Shown here: piece by piece, positions 8,743 to 18,174 of the stretch | Position numbering within the stretch: the stretch's first letter is position 1 | Layout of the letters: every line of letters begins with the position of its first letter | Assembly (NCBI RefSeq): GCF_037997115.1 | Contig: NZ_CP150484.1 | Span: 3,553,252-3,617,251, forward strand | Direction: 5' to 3' | Origin: Amycolatopsis coloradensis | GTDB lineage: Bacteria; Actinomycetota; Actinomycetes; Mycobacteriales; Pseudonocardiaceae | Length of the DNA stretch: 64,000 nucleotides | Made by a program: the position numbers and the translations under genes | Notes under the pieces: generated by a model | The model's database searches: none | Told to the model about the DNA's origin: nothing | Seen by the model: only the letters and a program-made list of their open reading frames with translations

Positions 8743-10392
8743 CTAAGCACGCAGAAGATAGGCCTGATCCAGCAATGCCCGGGCCCGCGCCGTGGGAGTC
8801 AGCCGGACGGCCTCTTCGGCGGCGTCGGCGGCGTCCTCGAAACGGTCCATGGTCAAGAAGAGCTCCGCGAGATCGGCGCGGGTCCAGCCGAGCGCGTCGG
8901 TGTTCTCGGCGGTCTCGAAGCTTTCGGCGGCCATGAGTAACCGGAACACCGCGTCGTCGAGATCGCCGAATGCCTGCGAGAGCTTTCCGTGGGTGTACAG
9001 CACCTCGGCCTGTACCTCAGGGTTCCCGCCGGCGACGCCGCACTCACCGATCAGGTCGAGAGCGGCCTTCGGGTCGCCCGTGAACGCCAGGATCCACACC
9101 GCCATCAGCCGGGCGCGGGCGGCGTTCACGTAGTCGAACTTCGACTGGAAGAGGTCGATGGCTTCGCGCGCGGACGTCGCGGCTTGCAAGGGGTCCTCTT
9201 CCAGGGACAGCGCAGCGCAGCGGAACGCACGTGCCCCGGGATCGCTCGGCGGGTCGGACCGGTCGGTGGCTCCGGCAAGTTCGCCGGAACCGGCGAGACG
9301 GCGCGCGAGCAGTGCACCTTCGGGATTCGGCAGGAGCTCGTCGAACCGTTCCCACATGATGGCCGCGAACTCCGGATCGTCTTCGTTGCGTTCGGCCAGG
9401 GAAGCCAGTTCCTCCACGGTCGTCGGATAGATCACGAGTCGCGACCCCATTTGCTTGGTACGGGGCAGCAACGCGGAACCCAAGTCCACGGGAACCGGTG
9501 CCGGATCCGCCGCGAGAAACGCCCGGATCCGCTCGCTCTGCACGGAGTTGCCGTTGCGGGCGTCGAACCGGGCGGCGATCTCCAGCGCTAGGTACGCGTG
9601 GGATTCCGTCACCAAGGCCGCCGCGGCGTGGAAGTTCATCGTCGCGAAGGGCGTCGATCGCCACCCGCCGTGCCGGTCGACCAGTTTCCGGGCCGCGGCG
9701 TGATTTCCCGTGTGTGCGCAGAACTCGACGTGCCGGGCCAGCGAGCCCAGCTCTGCCGGCGTGGTCCAGAAGGCCGAATAGGATCTCCGGAACGCATCCA
9801 CCGCGTCGTCGAGCCGGCCGGCTCGGGCGAACGGGAGCATCAGTGCCGCGAGCATCGCGTGCGGCTGTCGGGAGCAGAGGTCGTCGTCGGAGAAGAGCGC
9901 GGCGGCGTCGTCGAAGCGGCCGATCCGGAGCAGGTGGTCGATCCTCAAGCCGGTGTCGCACTGGCCGCACCGCGAGCTTTCCGCGGGAGCCTCGTACTCG
10001 ACGTCCGCGTCGGTGCCGAGATGCGACGCGATGATCAGGCGGTTGTCGGGCATCGGGCCGAAGAGTCGTTCACCTTCGTCGAGCGCGGCGAGGGTGTCCG
10101 CGAGCGGAACGCGCGGGTCTTCGGTGAACGCCACGGCCAGGTCGTCGAACACCGGTCTGAGGTCGGGATCGCCGGAGTCCAGACACCGGGACAGGGGCTC
10201 GAACACCTTCGCGGGCTCGCCGCCGAGCAGGTACGCGGTGGCGAGCCGGACGCGCGCCTCCTGCCGGTGCGCGATCAGCCCCAGCGCGTCCACGCGACGC
10301 GTCACTCTCTCGAGCGCGGCGATCTGCCCCGGGCCCTCCCACATCCGGTCGGTGACGCGGATCTGGCGCCACAGCTGTTCTTCGGTGTCCAT
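8743..10392 (-). CDS. Tetratricopeptide-repeat protein of unknown role
   Basis: This 549-residue soluble protein is built almost entirely from helical repeats. Recognisable TPR-like units include LLRIGRFDDAAALFSDDDL and GKLSQAFGDLDDAVFRL, plus a C-terminal MDRFEDAADAAEEAVRLTPTA. An uncommon CGQCDTGLR segment sits near residue 140. The frame is open for a further 3.5 kb upstream, but that stretch is antisense to ileS. ATG at 10392 (MDTEEQLWRQI) is the first start outside the T-box leader and is followed by normal composition. It is divergent from ileS. No enzymatic domain is visible; a scaffold role is inference. Confidence 0.82.
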   Translation of the reverse strand: MDTEEQLWRQIRVTDRMWEGPGQIAALERVTRRVDALGLIAHRQEARVRLATAYLLGGEPAKVFEPLSRCLDSGDPDLRPVFDDLAVAFTEDPRVPLADTLAALDEGERLFGPMPDNRLIIASHLGTDADVEYEAPAESSRCGQCDTGLRIDHLLRIGRFDDAAALFSDDDLCSRQPHAMLAALMLPFARAGRLDDAVDAFRRSYSAFWTTPAELGSLARHVEFCAHTGNHAAARKLVDRHGGWRSTPFATMNFHAAAALVTESHAYLALEIAARFDARNGNSVQSERIRAFLAADPAPVPVDLGSALLPRTKQMGSRLVIYPTTVEELASLAERNEDDPEFAAIMWERFDELLPNPEGALLARRLAGSGELAGATDRSDPPSDPGARAFRCAALSLEEDPLQAATSAREAIDLFQSKFDYVNAARARLMAVWILAFTGDPKAALDLIGECGVAGGNPEVQAEVLYTHGKLSQAFGDLDDAVFRLLMAAESFETAENTDALGWTRADLAELFLTMDRFEDAADAAEEAVRLTPTARARALLDQAYLLRA

Positions 10393-10484
10393 CACCCTCC
10401 TGTCGGGCGGGAGCCTAATCACGGTGGCCGCCCGCCGCCTCCGAGTTTCCACCCACCCCGGACAACCCGGTTGCCCCCGCGCGC

Positions 10485-10740
10485 TACCCTTGAACCAACT
10501 GGCACCGATCCGGCCATCACCGGGGAGCCTCCGGAAGAACAGGGCCCGTGTCCTCAACAGACGAGCCCTCAGTAGAACCGGACGGGTACGGCCCGTCACA
10601 GCCGTCGAATGAGCGGCCCAGCCGGAACACCACCGGCCGGGCAAGCGGGGTGGTACCGCGGAACGCGCCGGAAACGGCCGTCTCGTCCCCGTGTGGGCGC
10701 GAGCCCGTACGAGAGAGACGAACCGCGAGGAGCACCGAAG
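10485..10740 (+). promoter_or_regulatory. Translational T-box riboswitch leader of ileS
   Basis: The T-box core GGGTGGTACCGCGG lies at 10648-10661, the hallmark that pairs with the NCCA end of uncharged tRNA. About 130 bases upstream, GGCCATCACCGGGGAGCC carries a likely specifier ATC (10516-10518, an Ile codon), followed by CTCCGGAAGAAC as in actinobacterial ileS leaders. Downstream, GTCTC/GAGAC segments (about 10680 and 10712) could sequester the Shine-Dalgarno GAGGAG before the ATG. No intrinsic terminator is visible, so translational control, as known for actinobacterial ileS T-boxes, is most likely. A -10-like TACCCT sits at 10485-10490. An alternative ATC at 10508-10510 cannot be excluded as specifier. 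Confidence 0.9.
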
Positions 10741-13700
10741 ATGTATCCCAAGGCACAGCTGGACGGCGAGACCGGCGTCCCGTCCCAGCCTTCGTTCCCC
10801 GAGTCGGAAAAGCGCGTCCTCGCGTACTGGGAAGCCGATCGGACCTTCCAGGCTTCGATCGACGCCCGCGACCCCGGCGTCAACGGTTCGAACGAGTACG
10901 TCTTCTACGACGGCCCGCCGTTCGCCAACGGTCTCCCGCACTACGGTCACCTGCTCACCGGGTACGTGAAGGACCTGGTGCCCCGTTACCAGACCATGAA
11001 GGGCAAGCGCGTCGAGCGCCGGTTCGGCTGGGACACCCACGGCCTGCCCGCCGAACTCGAGGCCATGCGCCAGCTCGGGATCACCGAGAAGTCCGAGATC
11101 GACGCGATGGGCATCGACGTCTTCAACGAGGCGTGCCGCGAGTCCGTGCTGCGCTACACCGGCGAATGGCAGGACTACGTCACCCGCCAGGCCCGCTGGG
11201 TCGACTTCGGCAACGACTACAAGACGCTCGACCTGTCCTACATGGAGTCGGTCATCTGGGCGTTCAAGCAGCTGTGGGACAAGGGGCTGGTCTACGAGGG
11301 CTACCGCGTCCTGCCCTACTGCTGGCGCGACGAGACCCCGCTGTCCAACCACGAGCTCCGCATGGACGACGACGTCTACGCCAGCCGCCAGGACCCGGCC
11401 GTCACGGTCGGTTTTCGCTTGGAGGGCAACGACAACGAGCTCGACGGCACCTACCTCCTGATCTGGACCACGACCCCGTGGACGCTGCCGTCCAACCTCG
11501 CGACCGCGGTGCACCCGGACGTGCGGTACGTCTTGGTGGAAAGCGACGGCAAGCGGTTCCTGCTCGCCGAAGCGCGCGTCGCCTCGTACGCCCGCGAGCT
11601 CGGTGAAGAGCCGACCGTCGTCGGGCACTACACCGGGACCGAACTGCTCGGAACCCGTTACGCCCCACCGTTCCCGTACTTCACCGGCCACGAGAACGCG
11701 CACCGCGTGCTGTCCGCGGACTACGTCACCACCGAGGACGGCACCGGTGTCGTCCACATCGCGCCCGCCTATGGTGAAGAGGACAAGGTCGTCACCGACG
11801 CGGCCGGCATCGTGCCGGTCACCCCGGTGGACGCGCAGGGCAAGTTCGACGCGACCGTCTCGGACTACGCGGGCCAGCAGGTGTTCGACGCCAACCCGAA
11901 CATCATCAAGGATCTCAAGAACGGCACCGGTTCCGCGGGCCGTCAGGGCGCGGTACTGCTGCGCCACGAGACCTACGAGCACCCGTACCCGCACTGCTGG
12001 CGCTGCCGCAACCCGCTGATCTATCGCGCCGTCTCGTCGTGGTTCGTCGCGGTGACCGAGTTCAAGGACCGGATGGTCGAGCTGAACCAGCAGATCACCT
12101 GGTACCCGGAGAACGTCAAGGACGGCCAGTTCGGCAAGTGGCTGGAGAACGCCCGCGACTGGTCGGTCTCCCGCAACCGGTACTTCGGCACGCCCATCCC
12201 GGTGTGGCAGTCGGACGACCCGGCGTACCCGCGCACGGACGTGTACGGCTCGCTCGACGAAATCGAGCGCGATTTCGGTGTGCGGCTGGAGAACCTGCAC
12301 CGGCCGTTCATCGACGAGCTGACCCGGCCCAACCCGGACGACCCGACCGGGAAGTCCACCATGCGCCGGATCGAAGACGTGCTGGACGTCTGGTTCGACT
12401 CGGGTTCGATGCCCTACGCGCAGGTGCACTACCCGTTCGAGAACACCGAGTGGTTCGAGCACCACTACCCGGGTGACTTCATCGTCGAGTACATCGGTCA
12501 GACCCGCGGCTGGTTCTACGTCCTGCACGTGCTGGCGACCGCGTTGTTCGACCGGCCGGCGTTCCGCACCTGTATCTCGCACGGGATCGTGCTCGGCTCG
12601 GACGGCCAGAAGATGTCCAAGTCGCTGCGCAACTACCCGGACGTCAACGAGGTCTTCGACCGCGACGGTTCCGACGCGATGCGCTGGTATCTGATGGCCA
12701 GCCCGATCCTGCGCGGCGGGAACCTGGTCGTCACCGACAAGGGCATCCGCGACGCCGTCCGCCAGGCTGTGCTGCCGCTGTGGAACTCGTACTACTTCCT
12801 CGCGCTCTACGCGAACGCAGAGGGTGTGGAAGGCCAGTGGCGCACGGATTCGAAACACATCCTCGACCGGTACGTGCTGGCGAAGACACACGAACTGGTG
12901 ACCGACGTCGAGCACGCGCTCGACACCTACGATGTCGCCGGTGCGTGCTCGACGGTCCGTGACTTCCTCGAGGTGCTGACGAACTGGTACGTGCGCCGGT
13001 CGCGCGACCGGTTCTGGGCGGGCGAGCAGGACGCGATCGACACCCTGCACACCGTGCTGGAGGTGACGTCGCGGGTGGTGGCGCCGCTGCTGCCGCTGAC
13101 CACCGAGGTCGTCTGGCGCGGGCTGACCGGCGGCCGTTCGGTGCACCTGACCGACTGGCCGAACGCGCTCGACCTGCCCGCGGACGCGGCGCTGGTGACG
13201 GCGATGGACCGGGTGCGCCAGGTGGCGTCTTCGGCGCTCTCGCTGCGGAAGTCGAACAAGCTGCGGGTGCGGCTGCCGCTGGCCAAGCTGGTCGTCGCCG
13301 CACACGAGGCGGACTCGCTGCGCGAGTTCACCGACATCCTGCGCGACGAGGTCAACGTCAAATCCGTCGAGCTGACCACCGACGTCGCCGCGCACGGCGG
13401 TTTCGAGGTCGCGGTGAACGCCCGCGCCGCCGGGCCGCGGCTGGGCAAGGACGTCCAGACGGTGATCAAGGCCGTCAAGGCCGGTGAGTGGACGACGTCG
13501 GAGAGCGGCGCCGTCGTGGCCGCCGGGATCGAGCTCGTCGAAGGCGAGTACGACCGGCGTCTGGTCGCCAAGGGCGGCGGCGCGGCCGCGGAACTGCCCG
13601 GTGGTGCCGGGCTGGTGCTGCTCGACACCGAGGTGACCGACGAGCTGGCGGCCGAGGGCCTCGCCCGTGACCTGGTCCGGGTCGTGCAGCAGGCCCGCCG

Positions 13701-13902
13701 TGACGCCGGGCTCGACGTCGCCGACCGGATCGCGCTGACGGTCGACGCGCCGGAAGAGGTGGTCACGGCCGCGAAGACGCACGAGGAGTTCATCGCTTCG
13801 GAGACGTTGGCGACTTCGGTTGCCTACGGCGCCGTCGCCGACGGCTCGGCCGGGACAGTCGGGGAGGGCACCAAGGTGACCGTGGCGGTCGCCAAGGCCT
13901 GA
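10741..13902 (+). CDS. ileS: Isoleucyl-tRNA synthetase
   Basis: This 1053-residue class I synthetase charges tRNA-Ile and edits mis-activated valine. The HIGH motif appears as HYGH at 67-70 and KMSKS at 624-628. The long insertion (CP1) editing domain lies between them, and the anticodon-binding domain follows after about residue 690. Length and sequence are of the eukaryote-like type (IleS2 class), a type often insensitive to mupirocin; resistance here is inference. The upstream frame is open through the T-box leader, so ATG at 10741, nine bases after GAGGAG, is taken as start. Regulation by uncharged tRNA through the leader is expected. Confidence 0.97.
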   Translation: MYPKAQLDGETGVPSQPSFPESEKRVLAYWEADRTFQASIDARDPGVNGSNEYVFYDGPPFANGLPHYGHLLTGYVKDLVPRYQTMKGKRVERRFGWDTHGLPAELEAMRQLGITEKSEIDAMGIDVFNEACRESVLRYTGEWQDYVTRQARWVDFGNDYKTLDLSYMESVIWAFKQLWDKGLVYEGYRVLPYCWRDETPLSNHELRMDDDVYASRQDPAVTVGFRLEGNDNELDGTYLLIWTTTPWTLPSNLATAVHPDVRYVLVESDGKRFLLAEARVASYARELGEEPTVVGHYTGTELLGTRYAPPFPYFTGHENAHRVLSADYVTTEDGTGVVHIAPAYGEEDKVVTDAAGIVPVTPVDAQGKFDATVSDYAGQQVFDANPNIIKDLKNGTGSAGRQGAVLLRHETYEHPYPHCWRCRNPLIYRAVSSWFVAVTEFKDRMVELNQQITWYPENVKDGQFGKWLENARDWSVSRNRYFGTPIPVWQSDDPAYPRTDVYGSLDEIERDFGVRLENLHRPFIDELTRPNPDDPTGKSTMRRIEDVLDVWFDSGSMPYAQVHYPFENTEWFEHHYPGDFIVEYIGQTRGWFYVLHVLATALFDRPAFRTCISHGIVLGSDGQKMSKSLRNYPDVNEVFDRDGSDAMRWYLMASPILRGGNLVVTDKGIRDAVRQAVLPLWNSYYFLALYANAEGVEGQWRTDSKHILDRYVLAKTHELVTDVEHALDTYDVAGACSTVRDFLEVLTNWYVRRSRDRFWAGEQDAIDTLHTVLEVTSRVVAPLLPLTTEVVWRGLTGGRSVHLTDWPNALDLPADAALVTAMDRVRQVASSALSLRKSNKLRVRLPLAKLVVAAHEADSLREFTDILRDEVNVKSVELTTDVAAHGGFEVAVNARAAGPRLGKDVQTVIKAVKAGEWTTSESGAVVAAGIELVEGEYDRRLVAKGGGAAAELPGGAGLVLLDTEVTDELAAEGLARDLVRVVQQARRDAGLDVADRIALTVDAPEEVVTAAKTHEEFIASETLATSVAYGAVADGSAGTVGEGTKVTVAVAKA

Positions 13903-13916
13903 CGCCCACAAGTGAC

Positions 13917-13963
13917 ATGAAAGGCCCCTTCATTGCAAAATTTGCAATGAAGGGGCCTTTCAT
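13917..13963. repeat. 47-bp palindrome: 23-bp perfect inverted repeat
   Basis: Arms 13917-13939 and 13941-13963 are perfect reverse complements around a single A at 13940. The arms begin ATGAAAGGCCCC and end TTTGCA before the centre. The palindrome starts 14 bases after the ileS stop. It could act as a terminator or as an RNA processing hairpin in either direction, but it lacks a T-run. Its foot word resembles the other hairpins of this window. Confidence 0.85.
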
Positions 13964-14111
13964 TGCAGTCGCGAGGTCCCGATCACCGGGATCACGAAAC
14001 GGATTCGGAACCGTCGCTTTCCCGCCGGAAACGAGCCTTGCGCGGGGGAAATCGGCAGGCTGGCGCCCGGGGGCGCGCGAGGGTACGCGCCGTATGGGGG
14101 AGAGCGAATCC

Positions 14112-15716
14112 ATGAGTCCTGCCCGGAAAAGAGGCATCCTGATCGGCGCCGCGCTGGCGGTCGTCGCCATCGTGGTGGCCGGGGTGGTGCTGCTCGTCAA
14201 GGAGGACCGGGCGCCCGCGGCCGCCGTCGGGCCGGGGGAGTCCACCGCGAACGCGCAGGACAGCCCCGCGCAGGTCGCCGGCCGGTTTCTGCGGCTGTTC
14301 GACATGGGTGACCTGACCACCGCCCCGGTCGACGATCCGGCGGAGGCCACGACCGCGCTGACCGGGACGCGCAACACGCTCAACGGGGCGTCCGTCAAGA
14401 CATCACTCGGCGAGGTCCCGACGACGCCGGGTGACGCGCCCTCGACGTCGGCCACCTTCCACGCCGCGTGGACGTTCGCCGGCGGCAGCGTCTGGAAATA
14501 CGAAGGCAAGCTGGACCTGGTGCGCAACGCCGGGAAATGGGTCGTCCGCTGGGCGATGTCGGTGATCCACCCGAAGCTCGAAGCCGGGCAGCGGCTCGCC
14601 GTCGCCCCGGTTTCGGCCAAACCGGTCGTGGCCGACCGCGACGGCAAGGCCCTCGTCGGCGGCGACGCGGCGGGCGTCGCGCCGATCCTGCAGGGGGCCT
14701 TGGCCAAGGTCGCCTCCGAGCAGAACGGCGGCAGCGGAACCCCGGCCACCGTCACCGTGTCGCGCGTCGACGCCTCCGGGAAGCCGGTCGAAACGCTCTT
14801 CGGGCAGACCGCCGAGACCGGCGAACCGCTGACCTCGACCTTGAGCGTGGCTTCTCAGGCAGCCGCCCAGAAAGCCGTCGACGGCTTCGGAGGGCCGGCG
14901 ATCATCGTCGCGATGAAGACTTCGGGCGAACTCCTGGCGGTCGCGCAGAACGGCGCGGCCGGGAACCGGCCGGATGCGCTCAACGGCCTGTACTCGCCGG
15001 GTTCGGCTTTCAAGATCGCCACGGCGACCGCGGCGTTGCAGCAGGGCGGGGTCACCGCCGACTCCCCGTTGGCCTGCCCGGGCAGTGAGCAGATCGGGAC
15101 CCGCACGCTCAAGAACGACAACGGGTTCGACCTGGGGACCGTCCCGCTGAAGACGGCGTTCGCCGCGTCGTGCAACACGACCTTCGGGCGGCTCGCCGGG
15201 CAACTGCCCGCGGACGGCCTCGCGAAGGCCGCGAGCCAGCTCGGTCTCAACGCCGACTTCGAGATCCCCGGACTGGCGACGGAGGCGGGCAAGGTGGATC
15301 CGTCGGGCAGCGGTGACGAGCAGGTCGAGGCCGGGATCGGGCAGGGCAGGGTGCAGGTCAGCCCGCTGGGCGCGGCGCTCATGGCCGCGACGGTCGCAAC
15401 CGGGAAGCCGGTGGTGCCGAAGCTGTGGCAGGGCCTGGAGACCAAGGTCAACGTCGGCTACCAGGCCCCGCCTGCCGGGGTGCTGAACCAGGTCCGCGCG
15501 ATGATGCGTGAGGTCTGCACGACTGGGACCGCGAAGGCGCTGAAGGGCAGCGGAGCGGTCTTCGGCAAGACGGGGACGGCGCAGTTCGGGTCGGGCGCGG
15601 ACGCCAACGGCTGGTTCGTCGGCTATCGCGGGGACGTCGCTTTCGCCGTCATGCTCGAAGGTTCCAACGACTCCAAACCCGCGGTGCAGCTGGCGGCGAA
15701 GTTCCTGGCGGGCTGA
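14112..15716 (+). CDS. Penicillin-binding transpeptidase with MecA-type NTF2-like N-terminal domain
   Basis: This 534-residue protein has an N-terminal membrane anchor (about 9-30) and an NTF2-like MecA-N domain (about 50-165). A linker region is followed by a penicillin-binding transpeptidase domain (about 255-530). All active-site motifs are present: S298AFK301 (SxxK), S353CN355 (SxN) and K486TG. It should cross-link peptidoglycan outside the membrane, like actinobacterial class B PBPs related to Mycobacterium Rv2864c. Unlike that lipoprotein it has no lipobox Cys. ATG at 14112 follows GGGGGAG by nine bases; another in-frame ATG lies at 14094. It stands alone behind a strong palindrome. Confidence 0.9.
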   Translation: MSPARKRGILIGAALAVVAIVVAGVVLLVKEDRAPAAAVGPGESTANAQDSPAQVAGRFLRLFDMGDLTTAPVDDPAEATTALTGTRNTLNGASVKTSLGEVPTTPGDAPSTSATFHAAWTFAGGSVWKYEGKLDLVRNAGKWVVRWAMSVIHPKLEAGQRLAVAPVSAKPVVADRDGKALVGGDAAGVAPILQGALAKVASEQNGGSGTPATVTVSRVDASGKPVETLFGQTAETGEPLTSTLSVASQAAAQKAVDGFGGPAIIVAMKTSGELLAVAQNGAAGNRPDALNGLYSPGSAFKIATATAALQQGGVTADSPLACPGSEQIGTRTLKNDNGFDLGTVPLKTAFAASCNTTFGRLAGQLPADGLAKAASQLGLNADFEIPGLATEAGKVDPSGSGDEQVEAGIGQGRVQVSPLGAALMAATVATGKPVVPKLWQGLETKVNVGYQAPPAGVLNQVRAMMREVCTTGTAKALKGSGAVFGKTGTAQFGSGADANGWFVGYRGDVAFAVMLEGSNDSKPAVQLAAKFLAG

Positions 15717-15759
15717 CGCTTCGGCGGTCGCCGAACCGTGGGTCTTCTACGGTGGACGC

Positions 15760-16443
15760 ATGGAGACGATCGCCCTGGCCGAGGTCGCGGCCGTGCTCGC
15801 CGATCCGAGCCGCGCGTCGATGTGTCTCGCGCTGCTCGACGGGCGTGCCTGGACGGTGACCGAGCTGGCGGGCGCGGCCGAGGTGGCCGCGTCGACGGCG
15901 AGCGAGCACGTGACGAAGCTGACCGAGGCAGGCTTCGTCGTGCGGGTCAAGCAGGGGAGGCACAGTTACGTCCGGATAGCCGACCCCCGCGTGGCCGAGC
16001 TGATCGAACATCTGGCGCAGCACGCCGAACACCGGCCGGTGAAGGGGCTGCGGTCGTCCGTGCGGGTGAAGCGGCTCGAGTTCGCCAGGACCTGCTACGA
16101 CCACCTCGCCGGAACGGTCGGGGTCGCGTTGCGGGACGGGATGCTCGCCGCCGGGCTGATCGACGACGCAGGCGGCCTGACGCTGACCGATCGCGGCCGG
16201 GAGGTACTCGGCGCGCTCGGGGTGGAGATCGACGGCGGCCGCCGCCCGATGCTGCGCGACTGTCTGGATTGGACAGTCCGCCGTGATCATTTGGCGGGCC
16301 GGGTACCCGCGGCGTTACTGTCTCACGGAGTGAGCGCCGGCTGGTTGTCCCGTGAGGGCAACCGCGCGGTGAAAGTCCTGCCCGCGGCGGAAGAACCGTT
16401 CGCGGAACTCGGCGTCGACCTGGTGGCCCTGCGCAGTCCGTAA
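15760..16443 (+). CDS. ArsR-type winged-helix transcriptional regulator
   Basis: This 227-residue protein has an N-terminal ArsR/SmtB winged helix (about 5-80): LADPSRASMCLALLDGRAWTVTELA, then the recognition helix AASTASEHVTKLTEAGFV and a wing VKQGRHSYVRI. The C-terminal half (about 95-227) has DRGREVLGALGV and CLDWTVRRDHLAGRVPAALL, a region shared by long actinobacterial ArsR-like proteins. No obvious metal-binding Cys cluster is seen, so the ligand is unknown. It is followed by an intrinsic-terminator-like hairpin and the antiporter gene. Confidence 0.85.
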   Translation: METIALAEVAAVLADPSRASMCLALLDGRAWTVTELAGAAEVAASTASEHVTKLTEAGFVVRVKQGRHSYVRIADPRVAELIEHLAQHAEHRPVKGLRSSVRVKRLEFARTCYDHLAGTVGVALRDGMLAAGLIDDAGGLTLTDRGREVLGALGVEIDGGRRPMLRDCLDWTVRRDHLAGRVPAALLSHGVSAGWLSREGNRAVKVLPAAEEPFAELGVDLVALRSP

Positions 16444-16444
16444 T

Positions 16445-16469
16445 GGACAGTCTGTAACACAGGCTGTCC
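16445..16469 (+). terminator. Hairpin terminator after ArsR-type gene
   Basis: GGACAGTCTGT (16445-16455) pairs with ACAGGCTGTCC (16459-16469), 11 pairs with one G-U, around a 3-base AAC loop. It starts 1 base after the stop codon. No T-run follows, as is usual in actinobacteria. Confidence 0.65.
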
Positions 16470-16555
16470 GGACGGTTCTCGGCCGGTACACGGACGAGTG
16501 ACGAGCACCGCCTCACTATTCTGGAGCCCTCACGGCGACCGGAACGGGAGGCGAC

Positions 16556-18034
16556 ATGGAGCAACTCCCGCTCATTCTCGGCACCGGCGGGGCCGTGCTG
16601 CTCGTCGCCGTGATCGCCGTCCGGGTGTCGATCCGGGTCGGCCTTCCTTCGCTGCTGTTGTACCTGGGCATGGGGGTCCTGCTCGGCGAAGCCGGGTTCG
16701 GCATCCAGTACGACAACCCCGAGCTGACCCAGTCGCTCGGCCTCGCCGCGCTGGTGATGATCCTGTCCGAAGGTGGCCTCACCACCCGGTGGTCGGCCGT
16801 GAAACCCTCGCTGGGCATCGGAATCGCACTGTCCACAGTGGCCGTGGCGGTGAGCATCGCGGTCACCGGCGCCGCCCTGCACTGGTTACTGGGCCTGGAC
16901 TGGCGGATGGCGTTGCTGTGGGGCGCGGTACTGGCCTCGACCGACGCCGCCGCGGTCTTCTCGGTGCTGAGATCCGCCGGGATCGGCAAGCGGCTCGTCG
17001 GCGCGCTGGAGATCGAGTCGGGGATCAACGACGCCCCGGCCTACATCGCCGTCGTCGTGCTCGCCGAGGGGACGACCATCGACTGGTCGCTGCCGCTGCT
17101 GGTGGTCTACGAACTCGCCGCCGGACTGGTGATCGGCCTGGCCTTCGGCTGGGGCGGGGCGTTCGCGCTGCGCCGGGCGGCGCTTCCCGCCACCGGTCTG
17201 TACCCGCTGGCCACGGTCGCGGTGTGCGTCGTGGCGTACTCGAGCGGGCAGCTCGCGCACGCGTCGGGCCTGCTCGCCACCTACGTGGCGGCCCTGGTGC
17301 TGGGGAACTCGAAGCTGCCGCACCGGTCGGACACGCTGTCCTTCGCCGAAGGGCTCGGCTGGCTCGCGCAGATCGGCCTGTTCGTGCTGCTCGGCCTGTT
17401 CGCCTCGCCGAGCAGGATCTTCGAAAGCCTGGTCCAGGGCCTGGTCGCGGGTGCGGTCGTGCTGCTGCTCGCCCGCCCGCTGTCGGTGCTGCTGTCGGCG
17501 CTGCCGTTCAAGATCCCCTGGCGAGAACAGGTGTTCCTGTCCTGGGCCGGGCTGCGCGGGGCGGTCCCGATCGTGCTCGCGCTGATCCCGCTGTCGTCCG
17601 GGGTGCCGGGCGCGCAGCAGCTGGTCGACGCGGTGTTCGTGCTGGTCATCGTGCTGACGCTGCTCCAAGGGGCGACGCTGACCCCGCTCGCGAGAATCCT
17701 CGGGCTGGCCCAGCACGCCGAGGCGCACGAGATCGACGTCGACTCCGCGCCGCTCGACGAGATGGGCGCGGAACTCCTGCAGGTCCGGATCCACGCGGGA
17801 TCGAAGATGCACGGCGTGTACCTGGCCGAACTGCGGCTGCCGGTGGGGGCGACGATCAGCCTCCTCGTCCGAGACGGCTCCGGCTTCACACCGAACAAGA
17901 ACACCAGGCTCCAGGAACGCGACCAGTTACTCGTCGTGACCACCGCTGAAGCCCGTGACGCGGCCGAACGACGCCTGCGGGCCGTCGACCGCGCAGGCCG
18001 CCTCGCCAGGTGGAAGGGCGAATCCGGCCAGTAG
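16556..18034 (+). CDS. Potassium/proton antiporter (CPA1, NhaP2/CvrA type) with TrkA-C domain
   Basis: This 492-residue protein has about 12 membrane helices (residues 5-390) with CPA1 features: LGMGVLLGEAGFG, the ion-site segment GAVLASTDAAAVFSVL, IESGINDAPAYI and WAGLRGAVPIVLAL. A soluble C-terminal region (about 410-475) matches a TrkA-C/RCK-C ligand-binding domain (LRLPVGATISLLVRDG...LQERDQLLVV). That arrangement suggests nucleotide-regulated K+ or Na+ efflux in exchange for protons. ATG at 16556 follows GGGAGGCGAC. No partner subunit is adjacent. Confidence 0.88.
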   Translation: MEQLPLILGTGGAVLLVAVIAVRVSIRVGLPSLLLYLGMGVLLGEAGFGIQYDNPELTQSLGLAALVMILSEGGLTTRWSAVKPSLGIGIALSTVAVAVSIAVTGAALHWLLGLDWRMALLWGAVLASTDAAAVFSVLRSAGIGKRLVGALEIESGINDAPAYIAVVVLAEGTTIDWSLPLLVVYELAAGLVIGLAFGWGGAFALRRAALPATGLYPLATVAVCVVAYSSGQLAHASGLLATYVAALVLGNSKLPHRSDTLSFAEGLGWLAQIGLFVLLGLFASPSRIFESLVQGLVAGAVVLLLARPLSVLLSALPFKIPWREQVFLSWAGLRGAVPIVLALIPLSSGVPGAQQLVDAVFVLVIVLTLLQGATLTPLARILGLAQHAEAHEIDVDSAPLDEMGAELLQVRIHAGSKMHGVYLAELRLPVGATISLLVRDGSGFTPNKNTRLQERDQLLVVTTAEARDAAERRLRAVDRAGRLARWKGESGQ

Positions 18035-18174
18035 GTCACGGATCGGCACCAGCTGTTCGGCGATTGATCACCGAAATCTGTGCGCTGGCCCTCCCCTTTG
18101 CCCTCCTTTTGGAATACCTTCCCCGCAATTGACTCCATCGAATGGGTGAGTGTCGCGGTTAAGGAGTACGCAAA

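Noticed and set aside
10393..13911. Leftward open frame covering all of ileS, in frame with the TPR gene
   Set aside because: It is the mirror of the GC-rich ileS coding strand; its sequence is His/Arg/Val-rich and unlike any family, while ileS is unmistakable.
15720..15735. TTCGGCG/CGCCGAA hairpin after the penicillin-binding protein gene
   Set aside because: Only 7 bp with a two-base loop and no T-run; too weak for a terminator call.
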